This document shows positions 17,003-26,281 of a stretch of 64,000 bases of DNA, piece by piece. How positions within the stretch are numbered: the stretch's first letter is position 1; each line of letters begins with the position of its first letter. The notes beneath the pieces are model-generated. The model worked only from the letters and a program-made list of their open reading frames with translations. It ran no database searches and was not told the origin of the DNA. The DNA comes from Flagellatimonas centrodinii (GTDB lineage: Bacteria; Pseudomonadota; Gammaproteobacteria; Nevskiales; Nevskiaceae). The position numbers and the translations under genes are program-made. The stretch lies in assembly GCF_016918765.2 (NCBI RefSeq), contig NZ_CP092104.1:2480001-2544000 (forward strand). The letters run 5' to 3'.

Positions 17003-17011
17003 CGCTCCGCC

Positions 17012-18730
17012 ATGACCGACCCGACTCCCCGATCGAGCCGCGACGCCCTGGTGGCGCGTGATACTGCAAGCGTCAGTGCCTACGTCAAGTCCGGTCAGCC
17101 CTATGTCTGGCTGACCGGCTCGGCGGTGGCGGCCAGCATCATCATCACCGTGGCGCTGTTGGTCCTGATCATGGTCCGTGGCATGGGGCATTTCTGGCCG
17201 GCGGACATGGTGCAGGCCGCGTACCAGCCTCCGGAACGAAGCGCCGAGGTGGTGCTGGCCGAGATTCGCAGCGAGGAAGAAGTGACCGTCGCCCGTCTGC
17301 TCAATGCAGGTTTGCCGGTCGACGCCGACCAGGCGCTGTATGACCGTCTGCTGTTGAAGGTGGGGAACCGCGATCTGCTTGGGGTTGATTTTCGCTACGT
17401 GCTGTCGGATTGGCTGGTCGAGCGCAGCTATCCGCGTGATGTGGTCGTCCTCGAGCGCACAGAGTGGGGCAACTTCCACGGCTTTCTCGATGCCGTGGTG
17501 GTTGACGGTCAGACGCTTGCGGGCGAGGAGGCTTGGACGGCCTACCGTGGTGCGCAGAAGCGGGCCAACGATCTACGTGACCAGATCCACGATATCGAGC
17601 GGGGTCGCATTGGTCGTATCAATTACGAGCTGGAGCGGCTGCGCCTGACCGAGCGTCGGTTGGCGTTGGATGGCCGCAGTCGCGACGCCGACCCGGGTGC
17701 GTACACCGAGCTGGACGCGCAGCGGACAGCGCTCGATGCCGAGTACGCGGAGATCAGTCAGCAGCGTACGGCCCTGTATCAGGCGCTGGGCCGCGACCAG
17801 CTGCAGCTCCGGACCGTAGATGGCCGTTCACTGACCATGCCGCTGTCGAAGGTACTGCATGGGCATCGTCCGAATGCGATGAATGTGTTGCAGAAGGTCG
17901 GATTCTGGTTTGCCAAGCTGTGGGAGTTCGTCAGCACCCAGCCGCGCGAGGCCAATACCGAAGGCGGCATTTTTCCGGCGATCTTCGGCACGGTGCTGAT
18001 GGTGCTGTTGATGTCGGTCTTCGTGACCCCGTTCGGTATCCTCGCCGCCCTGTATCTGCGCGAGTACGCCAAACAGGGCACGCTGACCCGCATCATCCGC
18101 ATTGCCGTGAACAATCTTGCCGGTGTGCCTTCCATCGTCTACGGCATGTTCGGGCTCGGCTTCTTCGTCTATCTGGTCGGCGGCAATATCGACCGGCTGC
18201 TCTACCCCGAAGCAGCGCCGGCCCCGGTGTTCGGAACGCCCGGTATTCTCTGGGCTTCGTTGACCTTGGCGATCCTCACATTGCCGGTGGTGATCGTCGC
18301 CACCGAAGAAGGGCTGGCGCGCATCCCCCGGCATCTTCGCGAAGCCTCGCTTGCACTGGGCGCCACCAAGGCAGAAACCTTGTGGCGGGTGGTGCTGCCG
18401 ATGGCCAGCCCGGCCATGATGACCGGACTCATTCTCGCCATCGCCCGCGCTGCCGGTGAAGTGGCGCCGCTGATGCTGGTCGGCGTGGTCAAGCTGGCGC
18501 CGAATCTGCCGCTGGACTTCAATTTCCCGTTCCTGCATCTCGACCGCAAGTTCATGCATCTCGGGTTTCATATCTATGATGTGGGCTTCCAGAGCCCCAA
18601 CGTGGAGGCCGCGCGGCCGCTGGTTTACGCGACCTCCTTCCTGCTGGTGGTGGTGATCATGGTGTTGAACCTCACGGCGGTGATGATCCGCAACCGGTTG
18701 CGCGAGCGCTATAAAGCGCTGGACAACTGA
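17012..18730 (+). CDS. pstA: Phosphate ABC transporter permease PstA, with coiled-coil insert
   Basis: Second permease subunit, 572 aa. A first helix (about residues 32-55) is followed by about 270 extra residues, including a long charged heptad-like segment around residues 170-275 (for example [20 protein letters not shown]) that looks like a coiled coil. The permease core begins near [20 protein letters not shown]; its coupling loop is [20 protein letters not shown] and [12 protein letters not shown]. Ten bases after pstC. The paired inserts in PstC and PstA probably contact each other outside the membrane (inference). Confidence 0.92.
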   Translation: MTDPTPRSSRDALVARDTASVSAYVKSGQPYVWLTGSAVAASIIITVALLVLIMVRGMGHFWPADMVQAAYQPPERSAEVVLAEIRSEEEVTVARLLNAGLPVDADQALYDRLLLKVGNRDLLGVDFRYVLSDWLVERSYPRDVVVLERTEWGNFHGFLDAVVVDGQTLAGEEAWTAYRGAQKRANDLRDQIHDIERGRIGRINYELERLRLTERRLALDGRSRDADPGAYTELDAQRTALDAEYAEISQQRTALYQALGRDQLQLRTVDGRSLTMPLSKVLHGHRPNAMNVLQKVGFWFAKLWEFVSTQPREANTEGGIFPAIFGTVLMVLLMSVFVTPFGILAALYLREYAKQGTLTRIIRIAVNNLAGVPSIVYGMFGLGFFVYLVGGNIDRLLYPEAAPAPVFGTPGILWASLTLAILTLPVVIVATEEGLARIPRHLREASLALGATKAETLWRVVLPMASPAMMTGLILAIARAAGEVAPLMLVGVVKLAPNLPLDFNFPFLHLDRKFMHLGFHIYDVGFQSPNVEAARPLVYATSFLLVVVIMVLNLTAVMIRNRLRERYKALDN

Positions 18731-18758
18731 CCTCCCGCCCCGACACGAGGCAAGAGTC

Positions 18759-19619
18759 TTGGACAACGAAAACATGACCGGAACCCAGAACAAGACGCCC
18801 CTGACCCAGGGGATTGACGTCGACGCCCTCAGCCGCTCACGCGAACCCACGGCGATGGATCAGGAAACCATTGCTCTGGCGGTGGAAGATCTCAACCTCC
18901 ATTACGGCGACAACCATGCCCTGAAGGGGGTCAACCTGCAGATACCGGAAAAGAAGGTGACCGCCTTCATCGGCCCCTCAGGCTGCGGCAAGTCGACCCT
19001 GTTGCGGTGCTTCAATCGCATGAATGACCTGGTGGACGACTGTCGCATCGGGGGCCAGATCCGCCTGCATGACAAGAATATTTTTGATCGCGATGTCGAT
19101 GTTGCCATGTTGCGTCGTCGGGTCGGCATGGTGTTCCAGAAGGCCAATCCGTTTCCCAAGTCGATCTATGAAAACGTCGCATACGGGCTGCGTCTAGGCG
19201 GCGTCGACAAGAAGCGAACACTCGATGAAACGGTGGAATGGGCCTTGCGTGGCGCCGCCCTGTGGGACGAGGTCAAGGACCGGCTCGACCAGTCGGCACT
19301 GGGCCTGTCCGGCGGGCAGCAACAGCGACTGGTCATTGCCCGCGCCATCGCCATCCAGCCCGAAGTGATCCTGCTCGACGAACCCTGCTCGGCGCTGGAC
19401 CCGATTTCCACGCTCAAGGTCGAGGAGCTGATCAACGACCTCAAGCGCGATTACACCATCGTCATCGTTACCCACAACATGCAGCAGGCGGCGCGGGTTT
19501 CCGACTACACCGCGTTCATGTACGTCGGCAATCTGGTTGAAGTCGGCAATACCGACCAGGTGTTCACCAAGCCGCAGAAGAAGCAGACCGAGGACTACAT
19601 CACGGGGCGGTATGGCTGA
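18759..19619 (+). CDS. pstB: Phosphate ABC transporter ATP-binding protein PstB
   Basis: ATPase of the phosphate importer, 286 aa. Walker [10 protein letters not shown], signature [14 protein letters not shown], Walker [14 protein letters not shown] and switch His in [14 protein letters not shown]. The TTG start at 18759 has GAGG eight bases upstream; the ATG at 18774 has no ribosome-binding site, so the TTG is preferred. It sits 28 bases after pstA and carries an N-terminal extension of about 40 residues before the ABC fold. Confidence 0.94.
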   Translation: MDNENMTGTQNKTPLTQGIDVDALSRSREPTAMDQETIALAVEDLNLHYGDNHALKGVNLQIPEKKVTAFIGPSGCGKSTLLRCFNRMNDLVDDCRIGGQIRLHDKNIFDRDVDVAMLRRRVGMVFQKANPFPKSIYENVAYGLRLGGVDKKRTLDETVEWALRGAALWDEVKDRLDQSALGLSGGQQQRLVIARAIAIQPEVILLDEPCSALDPISTLKVEELINDLKRDYTIVIVTHNMQQAARVSDYTAFMYVGNLVEVGNTDQVFTKPQKKQTEDYITGRYG

Positions 19620-19685
19620 TGATGGCACTGCGCGCCATCATCAGCATCGCACAGTCCGCAGCACGATCCATCAGAGACTTTCGTC

Positions 19686-20405
19686 ATGACCACACCCGCC
19701 TACAAGCAGCACATCTCCAGCCAGTTCAACGCCGAACTGGAGGATATCCGTCAGCGGGTATTGGCGATGGGGGGCATGGTCGAGCAGCAGATTGTCGACG
19801 CCACGCGCGCCCTGATCGACCTCGATAGCGACCTTGCCAGTTCGGTGATCAAGAACGACAGCAAGGTCAACCAGCTGGAAGTGGTGATCGACGAGGAGTG
19901 TTCCCGGGTGTTGGCGCGGCGGCAGCCGACCGCCAGCGACCTGCGGCTGGTGCTGGCGGTGACCAAGGTCATTACCGACCTTGAGCGTATCGGCGATGAG
20001 AGCGAAAAGATCGCGCGCATGGCGCTTGACCTGTCCAAGCAGGAGCGGCTCGGGCACGGCATGCTGGAGGTGCAGCACCTGTCGCGGCATGTTTCGCAAA
20101 TGGTGCGTGACGCACTCGATGCCCTGGCCCGTATGGATACCGACGCTGCCCTGGCCGTTGCGCGCGAGGATCAGGTCATCGATCGCGAATACGAGGCGGT
20201 GATGCGGCAGTGCATCACCTTCATGATGGAAGATCCGCGCACGATCCGGCGGGTGATGGACATCGTGTGGTCGGTGCGGGCGCTTGAGCGAATCGGTGAC
20301 CACGCCAAGAACATCGCCGAACACGTCATTTATTTCGTCAAGGGCAAGGATGTCCGCCATGTTTCGGTCGACGCCATGGAGAAGGCAGTCCGCAAGACCG
20401 AATAA
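19686..20405 (+). CDS. phoU: Phosphate-signalling regulator PhoU
   Basis: Helical metal-binding protein, 239 aa, that links PstB activity to the PhoR/PhoB system and damps phosphate uptake. Two PhoU repeats are visible, each with an acidic metal motif: TDLERIGDESEKIARM in the first and RALERIGDHAKNIAEHV in the second. Last gene of the pst operon. No phoB or phoR is present in this window, so they lie elsewhere. Confidence 0.93.
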   Translation: MTTPAYKQHISSQFNAELEDIRQRVLAMGGMVEQQIVDATRALIDLDSDLASSVIKNDSKVNQLEVVIDEECSRVLARRQPTASDLRLVLAVTKVITDLERIGDESEKIARMALDLSKQERLGHGMLEVQHLSRHVSQMVRDALDALARMDTDAALAVAREDQVIDREYEAVMRQCITFMMEDPRTIRRVMDIVWSVRALERIGDHAKNIAEHVIYFVKGKDVRHVSVDAMEKAVRKTE

Positions 20406-20467
20406 CGGTCGCTGCCGTCGGCCGGTGGCAGTGCCGTGCCGGCCGCCTTCCACTACACTCGCGCTCT

Positions 20468-22816
20468 ATGGCCTCCCGTCGCTCCCGGGGCGCGTCGCGT
20501 CCCTCACTCCGCCGCCGTCTGCTGTGGATCGCCCTGTCGGTGTCGCTGCTGGCGCTTTGCGTTGGCGGTTTGTTGCTTACCGCGTATCTGGTTCGGCTCG
20601 ATGGCGAGATCCGCACCCGCTTCGCCGGCGCCCGATGGGCCTTGCCGGCGCAGGTCTATGCGGCGCCGCTCGAGCTTTACCCCGGCGCACGGATGGATGC
20701 CGACGGCCTGATTCATGAACTGCAGCGCCTCGGTTACCGCGCCCTGACCACGCTGGAGGGCCCCGGCACCTTCGTGCAGCGGCAGGGCGGCCGGGTCGAC
20801 GTCCATGCACGCGGTTTCGACTTTTGGGACGGTGAGCAGCCGGCGCTGCCGATGATCGTGCAGTTCACCGGCAAGACCCTGAGCGGGCTGTCCAGCGCCG
20901 AAACCGGTGCGCCGATGAGCCTCGCCCGGCTCGACCCGATGCTGATCGGCAGTATCTATCCTCAGCAGGGCGAGGACCGCGTGCTGGTGCGTTTGCAGGA
21001 TGTGCCGACCTTGCTGCCTGACGGGTTGATGGCGGTCGAGGATCGCGGCTTTTACCGCCATTCCGGGATCAGCCTCAAAGGCATCCTGCGCGCCTCGATT
21101 GCCAACTTCAAAGCTGGGCGCGTCGTGCAGGGTGGGTCCACGGTGACCCAGCAGCTGGTCAAGAACTTCTTTCTCGACCACCGCCAGACCTGGACCCGCA
21201 AGATCAACGAAGCCTTCATGGCGCTGCTGCTCGAGGCCCACTACGAGAAGGACGAGATTCTCGAGGCCTACCTCAACGAAGTGAACCTCGGGCAGGATGG
21301 CGGCCGCTCGGTCAACGGCTTCGGACTCGGTGCCAAGTTCTATTTCAACAAGCCCCTCGCGGAGTTGATGCCGCACGAGATCGCACTGCTGGTCGGCCTG
21401 GTCAAGGGGCCGTCGTTCTACAACCCGCGGCGCAATCCGGAACGCGCCCTGGAGCGCCGCAACCTGGTGCTGCGAGTGTTCGCCGAGGACGGCCTGATTG
21501 ACGAGCCGACCTATGTCGCCGCGGTGGCCCAGCCGCTCGACATCGCCGGTGGTCGCGATGGCGGCGTCGAGCGCTACCCAGCCTTCGTCGACCTGGTGAA
21601 GCGACAGTTGCGCCTGCAATACGAAGAGGACGACCTGACCCGCGAAGGGCTGCGGATCTTCACCACGCTCAACCCGCGGGATCAGGAAGTGCTGGAAGGC
21701 CAGATTGTCAGCCGCCTGCCCGAGATCGAGCGCAACCGGAAGATGGAAGACGGTGTACTGGAGGCGGCCGGTGTAGTCACCAACGTCGAGGGGGGTGAAG
21801 TGCTGGCGCTGGTGGGCGGACGCAGGGTTCGCTACCCCGGCTTCAATCGTGCTCTGGATGCGCGGCGGTCGGTTGGCTCATTGATCAAGCCGTTCGTCTA
21901 TCTCACCGCGCTCAGCCGACCCGAGCGGTTCAACCTCTACAGCTGGCTTGCAGACGAGCCGGTCGAAGTGAAGATGGCGCACGGGCCGATCTGGCGGCCA
22001 CAGAACTACGACAAGAAACTCCACGGCCCCCAACCGCTCTACGCCGCCTTGGCCCACTCGTACAACCTGCCGACCGTGAATCTGGGTCTGCAGGTGGGCG
22101 AGGCCGAGGTGATGAAGACCCTCAAGGCCGCCGGTTATCCCGGCGATGCCACGCCGTTGCCGTCGCTGTTCCTCGGCGCCATCGACATTGCACCGGTGGA
22201 TGTCGCCCAGATGTACGCGACGCTCGCGGCCGGTGGTTTCCAGGCGCCCCTGTCGGCCATTCGCGAAGTGCTCGATGATGAGGGTCAGCCGCTCAAACGG
22301 TATCCGCTGAAGGTTCGGCAGGCGTTGCCGGAGGGGCCGGTCTACCTGCTCAACTGGGCCCTGGAGCAGGTGATGCTGTTCGGCACTGGGCGGGCCGCCT
22401 ACAACCAGGTGTCGGGTGCGGTGACGCTGGCCGGCAAGTCCGGCACCACCGACGATTTCCGCGATGCCTGGTTCGCCGGCTTCGGCGGCGACCGGGTCGC
22501 CGTGATCTGGGTCGGCCGTGACGACAACAAGAGTGTGGGGCTGTCGGGCTCCTCGGGCGCTTTGCCGATCTGGGCCGGGGTGATGCGCGGAATGGATGTG
22601 CAGCCGCGTGATCCTCTGCAACCGGCGAGCGTGGAGAACCTGCTGATTGACCCGGTCAGCGGACTGCGTGCCGATGAGGGCTGCGCAAGTCCGGTGTCGG
22701 TCCCGTTTCTCAGTGGTCATCCGCCGGCCGAGTGGGCGCCTTGTGCCCGCGCGGCTGTCCCGGCGACGCCCCTGGACTGGTTCATGAACCTGTTCCAGCG
22801 TCCCGGTCTCGACTAG
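20468..22816 (+). CDS. mrcB: Bifunctional penicillin-binding protein 1B
   Basis: Class A PBP that polymerises and crosslinks peptidoglycan. 782 aa: cytoplasmic basic tail, one membrane helix (residues 18-44), UB2H-like region, glycosyltransferase with catalytic Glu191 in AVEDRGFYRHSGI and QGGSTVTQQLVKN, then transpeptidase with Ser471 in SVGSLIKPF (SxxK), SYN, and KSGTTDDFRDAWFAG. Independent of the pst operon in function. A -10-like TACACT ends eight bases before the ATG, with no ribosome-binding site, so translation may start on a nearly leaderless message. Confidence 0.93.
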   Translation: MASRRSRGASRPSLRRRLLWIALSVSLLALCVGGLLLTAYLVRLDGEIRTRFAGARWALPAQVYAAPLELYPGARMDADGLIHELQRLGYRALTTLEGPGTFVQRQGGRVDVHARGFDFWDGEQPALPMIVQFTGKTLSGLSSAETGAPMSLARLDPMLIGSIYPQQGEDRVLVRLQDVPTLLPDGLMAVEDRGFYRHSGISLKGILRASIANFKAGRVVQGGSTVTQQLVKNFFLDHRQTWTRKINEAFMALLLEAHYEKDEILEAYLNEVNLGQDGGRSVNGFGLGAKFYFNKPLAELMPHEIALLVGLVKGPSFYNPRRNPERALERRNLVLRVFAEDGLIDEPTYVAAVAQPLDIAGGRDGGVERYPAFVDLVKRQLRLQYEEDDLTREGLRIFTTLNPRDQEVLEGQIVSRLPEIERNRKMEDGVLEAAGVVTNVEGGEVLALVGGRRVRYPGFNRALDARRSVGSLIKPFVYLTALSRPERFNLYSWLADEPVEVKMAHGPIWRPQNYDKKLHGPQPLYAALAHSYNLPTVNLGLQVGEAEVMKTLKAAGYPGDATPLPSLFLGAIDIAPVDVAQMYATLAAGGFQAPLSAIREVLDDEGQPLKRYPLKVRQALPEGPVYLLNWALEQVMLFGTGRAAYNQVSGAVTLAGKSGTTDDFRDAWFAGFGGDRVAVIWVGRDDNKSVGLSGSSGALPIWAGVMRGMDVQPRDPLQPASVENLLIDPVSGLRADEGCASPVSVPFLSGHPPAEWAPCARAAVPATPLDWFMNLFQRPGLD

Positions 22817-22900
22817 CAGGGATCGCCGCAGGCGCCCGTTCGGGGCGGCTTCGCCGCGCGCGCGGGTACAATGGACGTCCTCTTCCTCGATGACCCGACC

Positions 22901-23488
22901 ATGCCGTTTCGTATCGCCGCACTGGTGGCCGTGTTGTTCGTGACCGGATGCCAGACCGCAAGTGGAGTGCGTGAGCCGATCTGGCCGTACCCGACGCCCC
23001 CGGCTGCGCCGACCGATCAGCCGCCCGCCGACCAAGGTCCGGTTTCGGTGCCCTCGGCGCCGCCGACTGCGTTGCCGCCCTACGGCCTGCCGGATGGGCA
23101 GGGTGACTCAGCGCAGCCCGACTGGCCGCGCGACGCCAAGGCCGTGAGCGGTCCGGCGGTTCAGGCGTTGATGGCGCAAGCGGAGGCCAGTCGCGCCGCC
23201 CAGCGCCCCGATGACGCCGCCGCCAGTCTCGAGCGGGCGGCGCGTATCGAGCCGCGCAATGCCTTTGTCTGGTCGAGCCTGGCGGCGGTTTACATTGACC
23301 AGGGCAATTACGATCAGGCCGAAGCACTGGCGCAACGGTCGAACAGCATGGCGCGCGGCAACCCCTTTGTTCAGGTGCAGAACTGGCGGGTGATCGCCGC
23401 TGCCCGCAGTGGCCGAGGCGATGCCGGTGGCAGCCTGCAGGCGCAAGCCCGTGTCGAGGAGCTGCAGGCGGGGCTGCCGCGCGAGTGA
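22901..23488 (+). CDS. TPR-containing lipoprotein of unknown role
   Basis: 195 aa from ATG 22901 with signal peptide MPFRIAALVAVLFVTGC; the Cys fits a lipobox (FVTGC). A Pro-rich stretch (about residues 30-75) is followed by two or three tetratricopeptide-like helices, for example AWSSL-like LAAVYIDQGNYDQAEALAQR. Probably a protein-binding module at the outer membrane or periplasmic face. It follows mrcB and overlaps the helicase start by four bases (GTGA), so it is coupled to yoaA. Whether it serves PBP1B like an LpoB-type partner is a guess from position; sequence does not show it. Confidence 0.8.
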   Translation: MPFRIAALVAVLFVTGCQTASGVREPIWPYPTPPAAPTDQPPADQGPVSVPSAPPTALPPYGLPDGQGDSAQPDWPRDAKAVSGPAVQALMAQAEASRAAQRPDDAAASLERAARIEPRNAFVWSSLAAVYIDQGNYDQAEALAQRSNSMARGNPFVQVQNWRVIAAARSGRGDAGGSLQAQARVEELQAGLPRE

Positions 23489-25386
23489 GCCAGGCGGCGG
23501 AATGGCTCGGGCCCGATGGCGTGCTGGCGGCCCGGCTGCCGGGGTTCTCGCCGCGGCCGGCGCAGCTGGCCATGGCCGAGGCGGTCGCGCAGGCGTTTTC
23601 CAATGCCAGCACGGTGATGATCGAGGCCGGCACCGGGACCGGCAAGACCTACGCCTACCTCGCCCCGGCACTGGCATCGGGCCAGCGGGTGCTGGTCTCC
23701 ACCGGCACCAAGAACCTGCAGGACCAGCTCTATCGGCGCGACCTGCCGCGCCTGGTCGAGGCGCTCGGTGTGCCGGTCCGTACCGCGCTGCTGAAGGGCC
23801 GCGCCAACTATCTGTGCCTGCACCGGATGAAGCGGGCCCGCGACAACCCGGCAGCGCGGACGCATTGGCGAGCCCTGGACGAGGTGGCGCGCTGGTCACG
23901 TCAGACCGCCGACGGTGACCTCGCGGATCTCGGGGCCCGTGGCGACGACGACGCCCTGGCCCGGCAGATCACCTCGACCGCCGAGAACTGTCTCGGCAGC
24001 CGCTGCGAGGATTACAACGACTGCTTTGTGGTCAAGGCCCGACGACAGGCCCAGGGCGCCGAGTTGCTGGTGGTCAATCACCACCTGCTGTTTGCCGACT
24101 ACGTACTCAAGCAGGAGGGCTTCGGCCAGCTGCTGAGCGGAGTCGATGCGGTGGTCATTGACGAGGCACATCAACTGCCGGCGCTGGCCGCCCAGTTCTT
24201 CGGGCAGCGTCTGTCCACCCGCCAGCTGCGGGATCTGGCCCGCGATATCGCCTCCGAAACCGACACCCTCGGGGATCTCCCCGACCTGCGCCAGGCGGCG
24301 GATCGGTTGGAGGCGGCCTGCGCACCGTTGGAAGCTTGCTTCGTGCGGATGAACCAGCGCGCGACGCTGACCCAGTTTCTGGCGCTGCCCGGCGTGACCG
24401 AGGCCCTGGCGGCGTTGCGACAGGAGCTGTCCGGCCTACTGGCGCAACTGGCGCCGGTGGAAGAGCGAAATGCCGAGCTGGCGGCCGCGGTGGCGCGGGC
24501 GCTGGATGTGAGCGAGCGGATGGACGCCATCCTCGACGGCCGTGGCGAGGCGCAGGTGCGCTGGGTGGAGCCGCTGGCCCGTGGCGGCAGCCTCAATGCC
24601 ACGCCCATCGTGGTGGCCGACGGGTTTCGGAAGATGCTGGAGACCTACCCGGGCGCCTGGGTGCTGACCTCGGCGACGTTGGCGGCGGGCGGACGCTTCG
24701 ACCACTTCGCCGGGCAACTGGGCCTCGACCCCGACACCGGTTTGGCGCTGGAGTCCCCGTTCGACTTCATGCAGCAGGCGCGCCTGTGGCTACCGGAGGG
24801 CCTGCCCGACCCCGGGCAGGCCCATCATCCACAGGCGGTGGCGGAGGCCTGCCTGCCCTTGCTGGAGGCCAGCAACGGCGGGATCTTCTTTCTCTGCACC
24901 AGCCGTCGTGCGCTGTCGCAGATTGCCGCCTGGTTGCGGCCGCGGCTGCGGCACACCCTGTTGGTGCAGGGCGAAGCGGACCGTGCCCAGTTGCTGCAAC
25001 AGTTCGCGGATGATGGCAACGCCGTGCTGGTGGGCACCAGCAGCTTCTGGGAAGGCGTGGATGTGCGTGGCCGGGCGCTGCGGGTGGTGGTGATCGACAA
25101 GCTGCCGTTCGCGGCGCCGGGCGACCCGGTATTCGATGCGCGGCTGCAGGCCTTGCGGGCGCAGGGGCGCAATCCGTTCAATGATCATCAGCTGCCCGAG
25201 GCCATCATGACCCTGCGCCAGGGGGTCGGGCGGTTGATCCGCGATGTCGAAGATCGCGGCCTGCTGGTGCTCTGCGACCCGCGTCTGCGCAGCAAGCCCT
25301 ACGGCCGGCGCGTGCTCGCCAGCCTGCCGGCGATGCCGCAGCTTGACGGCGTCGAGGCTGCACTGGAATGGGTGGCGACGCTGTGA
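23485..25386 (+). CDS. yoaA: ATP-dependent DNA helicase YoaA (DinG/XPD family)
   Basis: Superfamily-2 iron-sulfur helicase of 633 aa, used in repair of stalled replication. GTG start at 23485. Walker A EAGTGTGKTYAYL, four Cys for a 4Fe-4S cluster (one in NYLCLH, three in NCLGSRCEDYNDC), DEAH box VVIDEAHQLP. C-terminal motifs include GTSSFWEGVDVRG and QGVGRLIRD. In E. coli YoaA works with the chi subunit of the clamp loader; dnaX is close by here. The tsaB GTG overlaps its TGA by four bases. Confidence 0.92.
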   Translation: MSQAAEWLGPDGVLAARLPGFSPRPAQLAMAEAVAQAFSNASTVMIEAGTGTGKTYAYLAPALASGQRVLVSTGTKNLQDQLYRRDLPRLVEALGVPVRTALLKGRANYLCLHRMKRARDNPAARTHWRALDEVARWSRQTADGDLADLGARGDDDALARQITSTAENCLGSRCEDYNDCFVVKARRQAQGAELLVVNHHLLFADYVLKQEGFGQLLSGVDAVVIDEAHQLPALAAQFFGQRLSTRQLRDLARDIASETDTLGDLPDLRQAADRLEAACAPLEACFVRMNQRATLTQFLALPGVTEALAALRQELSGLLAQLAPVEERNAELAAAVARALDVSERMDAILDGRGEAQVRWVEPLARGGSLNATPIVVADGFRKMLETYPGAWVLTSATLAAGGRFDHFAGQLGLDPDTGLALESPFDFMQQARLWLPEGLPDPGQAHHPQAVAEACLPLLEASNGGIFFLCTSRRALSQIAAWLRPRLRHTLLVQGEADRAQLLQQFADDGNAVLVGTSSFWEGVDVRGRALRVVVIDKLPFAAPGDPVFDARLQALRAQGRNPFNDHQLPEAIMTLRQGVGRLIRDVEDRGLLVLCDPRLRSKPYGRRVLASLPAMPQLDGVEAALEWVATL

Positions 25387-26105
25387 AGCTGCTGGCCCTC
25401 GATACCGCCACCGATGCCTGTTCGGCCGCCTTGCAGACCCCGGCGGGCGTCCTGCATCGCCATGAAGTCATCGGGCGCGACCACACGCGACGGCTGCCGG
25501 CCATGGTTGGCGCGCTGCTGGCCGAGGCCGGCCTGCGGGTCGCCGATCTCGACGGCATTGCCTGTGGTATCGGCCCCGGCAGCTTCGCCGGGGTACGCAT
25601 CGGTGTCAGCTTCGCCAAGGGGATGGCACTGGTAACCGATATTCCGCTGATCGGCGTCACGTCGCTGGAAATGCTGGCGGAAGGCGCCAACGCCGATGCC
25701 GTGTTGACGGTGATCGATGCCCGCCTGGCAGCGGTCTATGCCGCCGCCTGGGTTCGGCAGGGGGTCGACTGGGTGCCACACCTCGCGCCCAGCGTTTGTC
25801 TGCCGGCCGCCCTGCCAGCCGCGCCCGCTGCACCCGACGCGCTGGCCTGGGTCGGTGTCGGCAGCGGGTTCGCGGCCTATGCCGACACCCTGGTTTCGTC
25901 GTGGGGGGTACCGCTGCAGCGGGTCGATGCAGACGCCTTGCCCGATGCGCGGCAGGCCCTGCGTCTGGCAACCCTGCGGCTGCAGGCAGGGGAGGGGCAG
26001 GACGCCGCTGCACTGCAGCCCTGCTATCTGCGCAACAAGGTTGCATTGACCGCCCGCGAACAGATCGCCGCGCGTGAAAGCCGCCGCAGTGAGGGTGGTC
26101 CATAA
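25383..26105 (+). CDS. tsaB: tRNA threonylcarbamoyladenosine biosynthesis protein TsaB
   Basis: Partner of TsaD in making t6A37 on ANN-decoding tRNAs. 240 aa from GTG 25383 (VKLLALDTATDACSAAL). The ASKHA-fold N-terminus and GIGPGSFAGVRIGVSFAKG match the family. The C-terminal half is divergent as usual. Translationally coupled to yoaA by a GTGA overlap, the same order as in many gammaproteobacteria. An ATG 15 bases earlier is in frame but lies inside yoaA without a better signal. Confidence 0.92.
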   Translation: MKLLALDTATDACSAALQTPAGVLHRHEVIGRDHTRRLPAMVGALLAEAGLRVADLDGIACGIGPGSFAGVRIGVSFAKGMALVTDIPLIGVTSLEMLAEGANADAVLTVIDARLAAVYAAAWVRQGVDWVPHLAPSVCLPAALPAAPAAPDALAWVGVGSGFAAYADTLVSSWGVPLQRVDADALPDARQALRLATLRLQAGEGQDAAALQPCYLRNKVALTAREQIAARESRRSEGGP

Positions 26106-26142
26106 CCCCATTTCGGGCCCGATTTCAGGCACACTTGTCCCT

Positions 26143-26246
<104 letters not shown>

Positions 26247-26281
26247 AACTCATTTTGCAGACCGCTGAAGAGACTTCCGGC

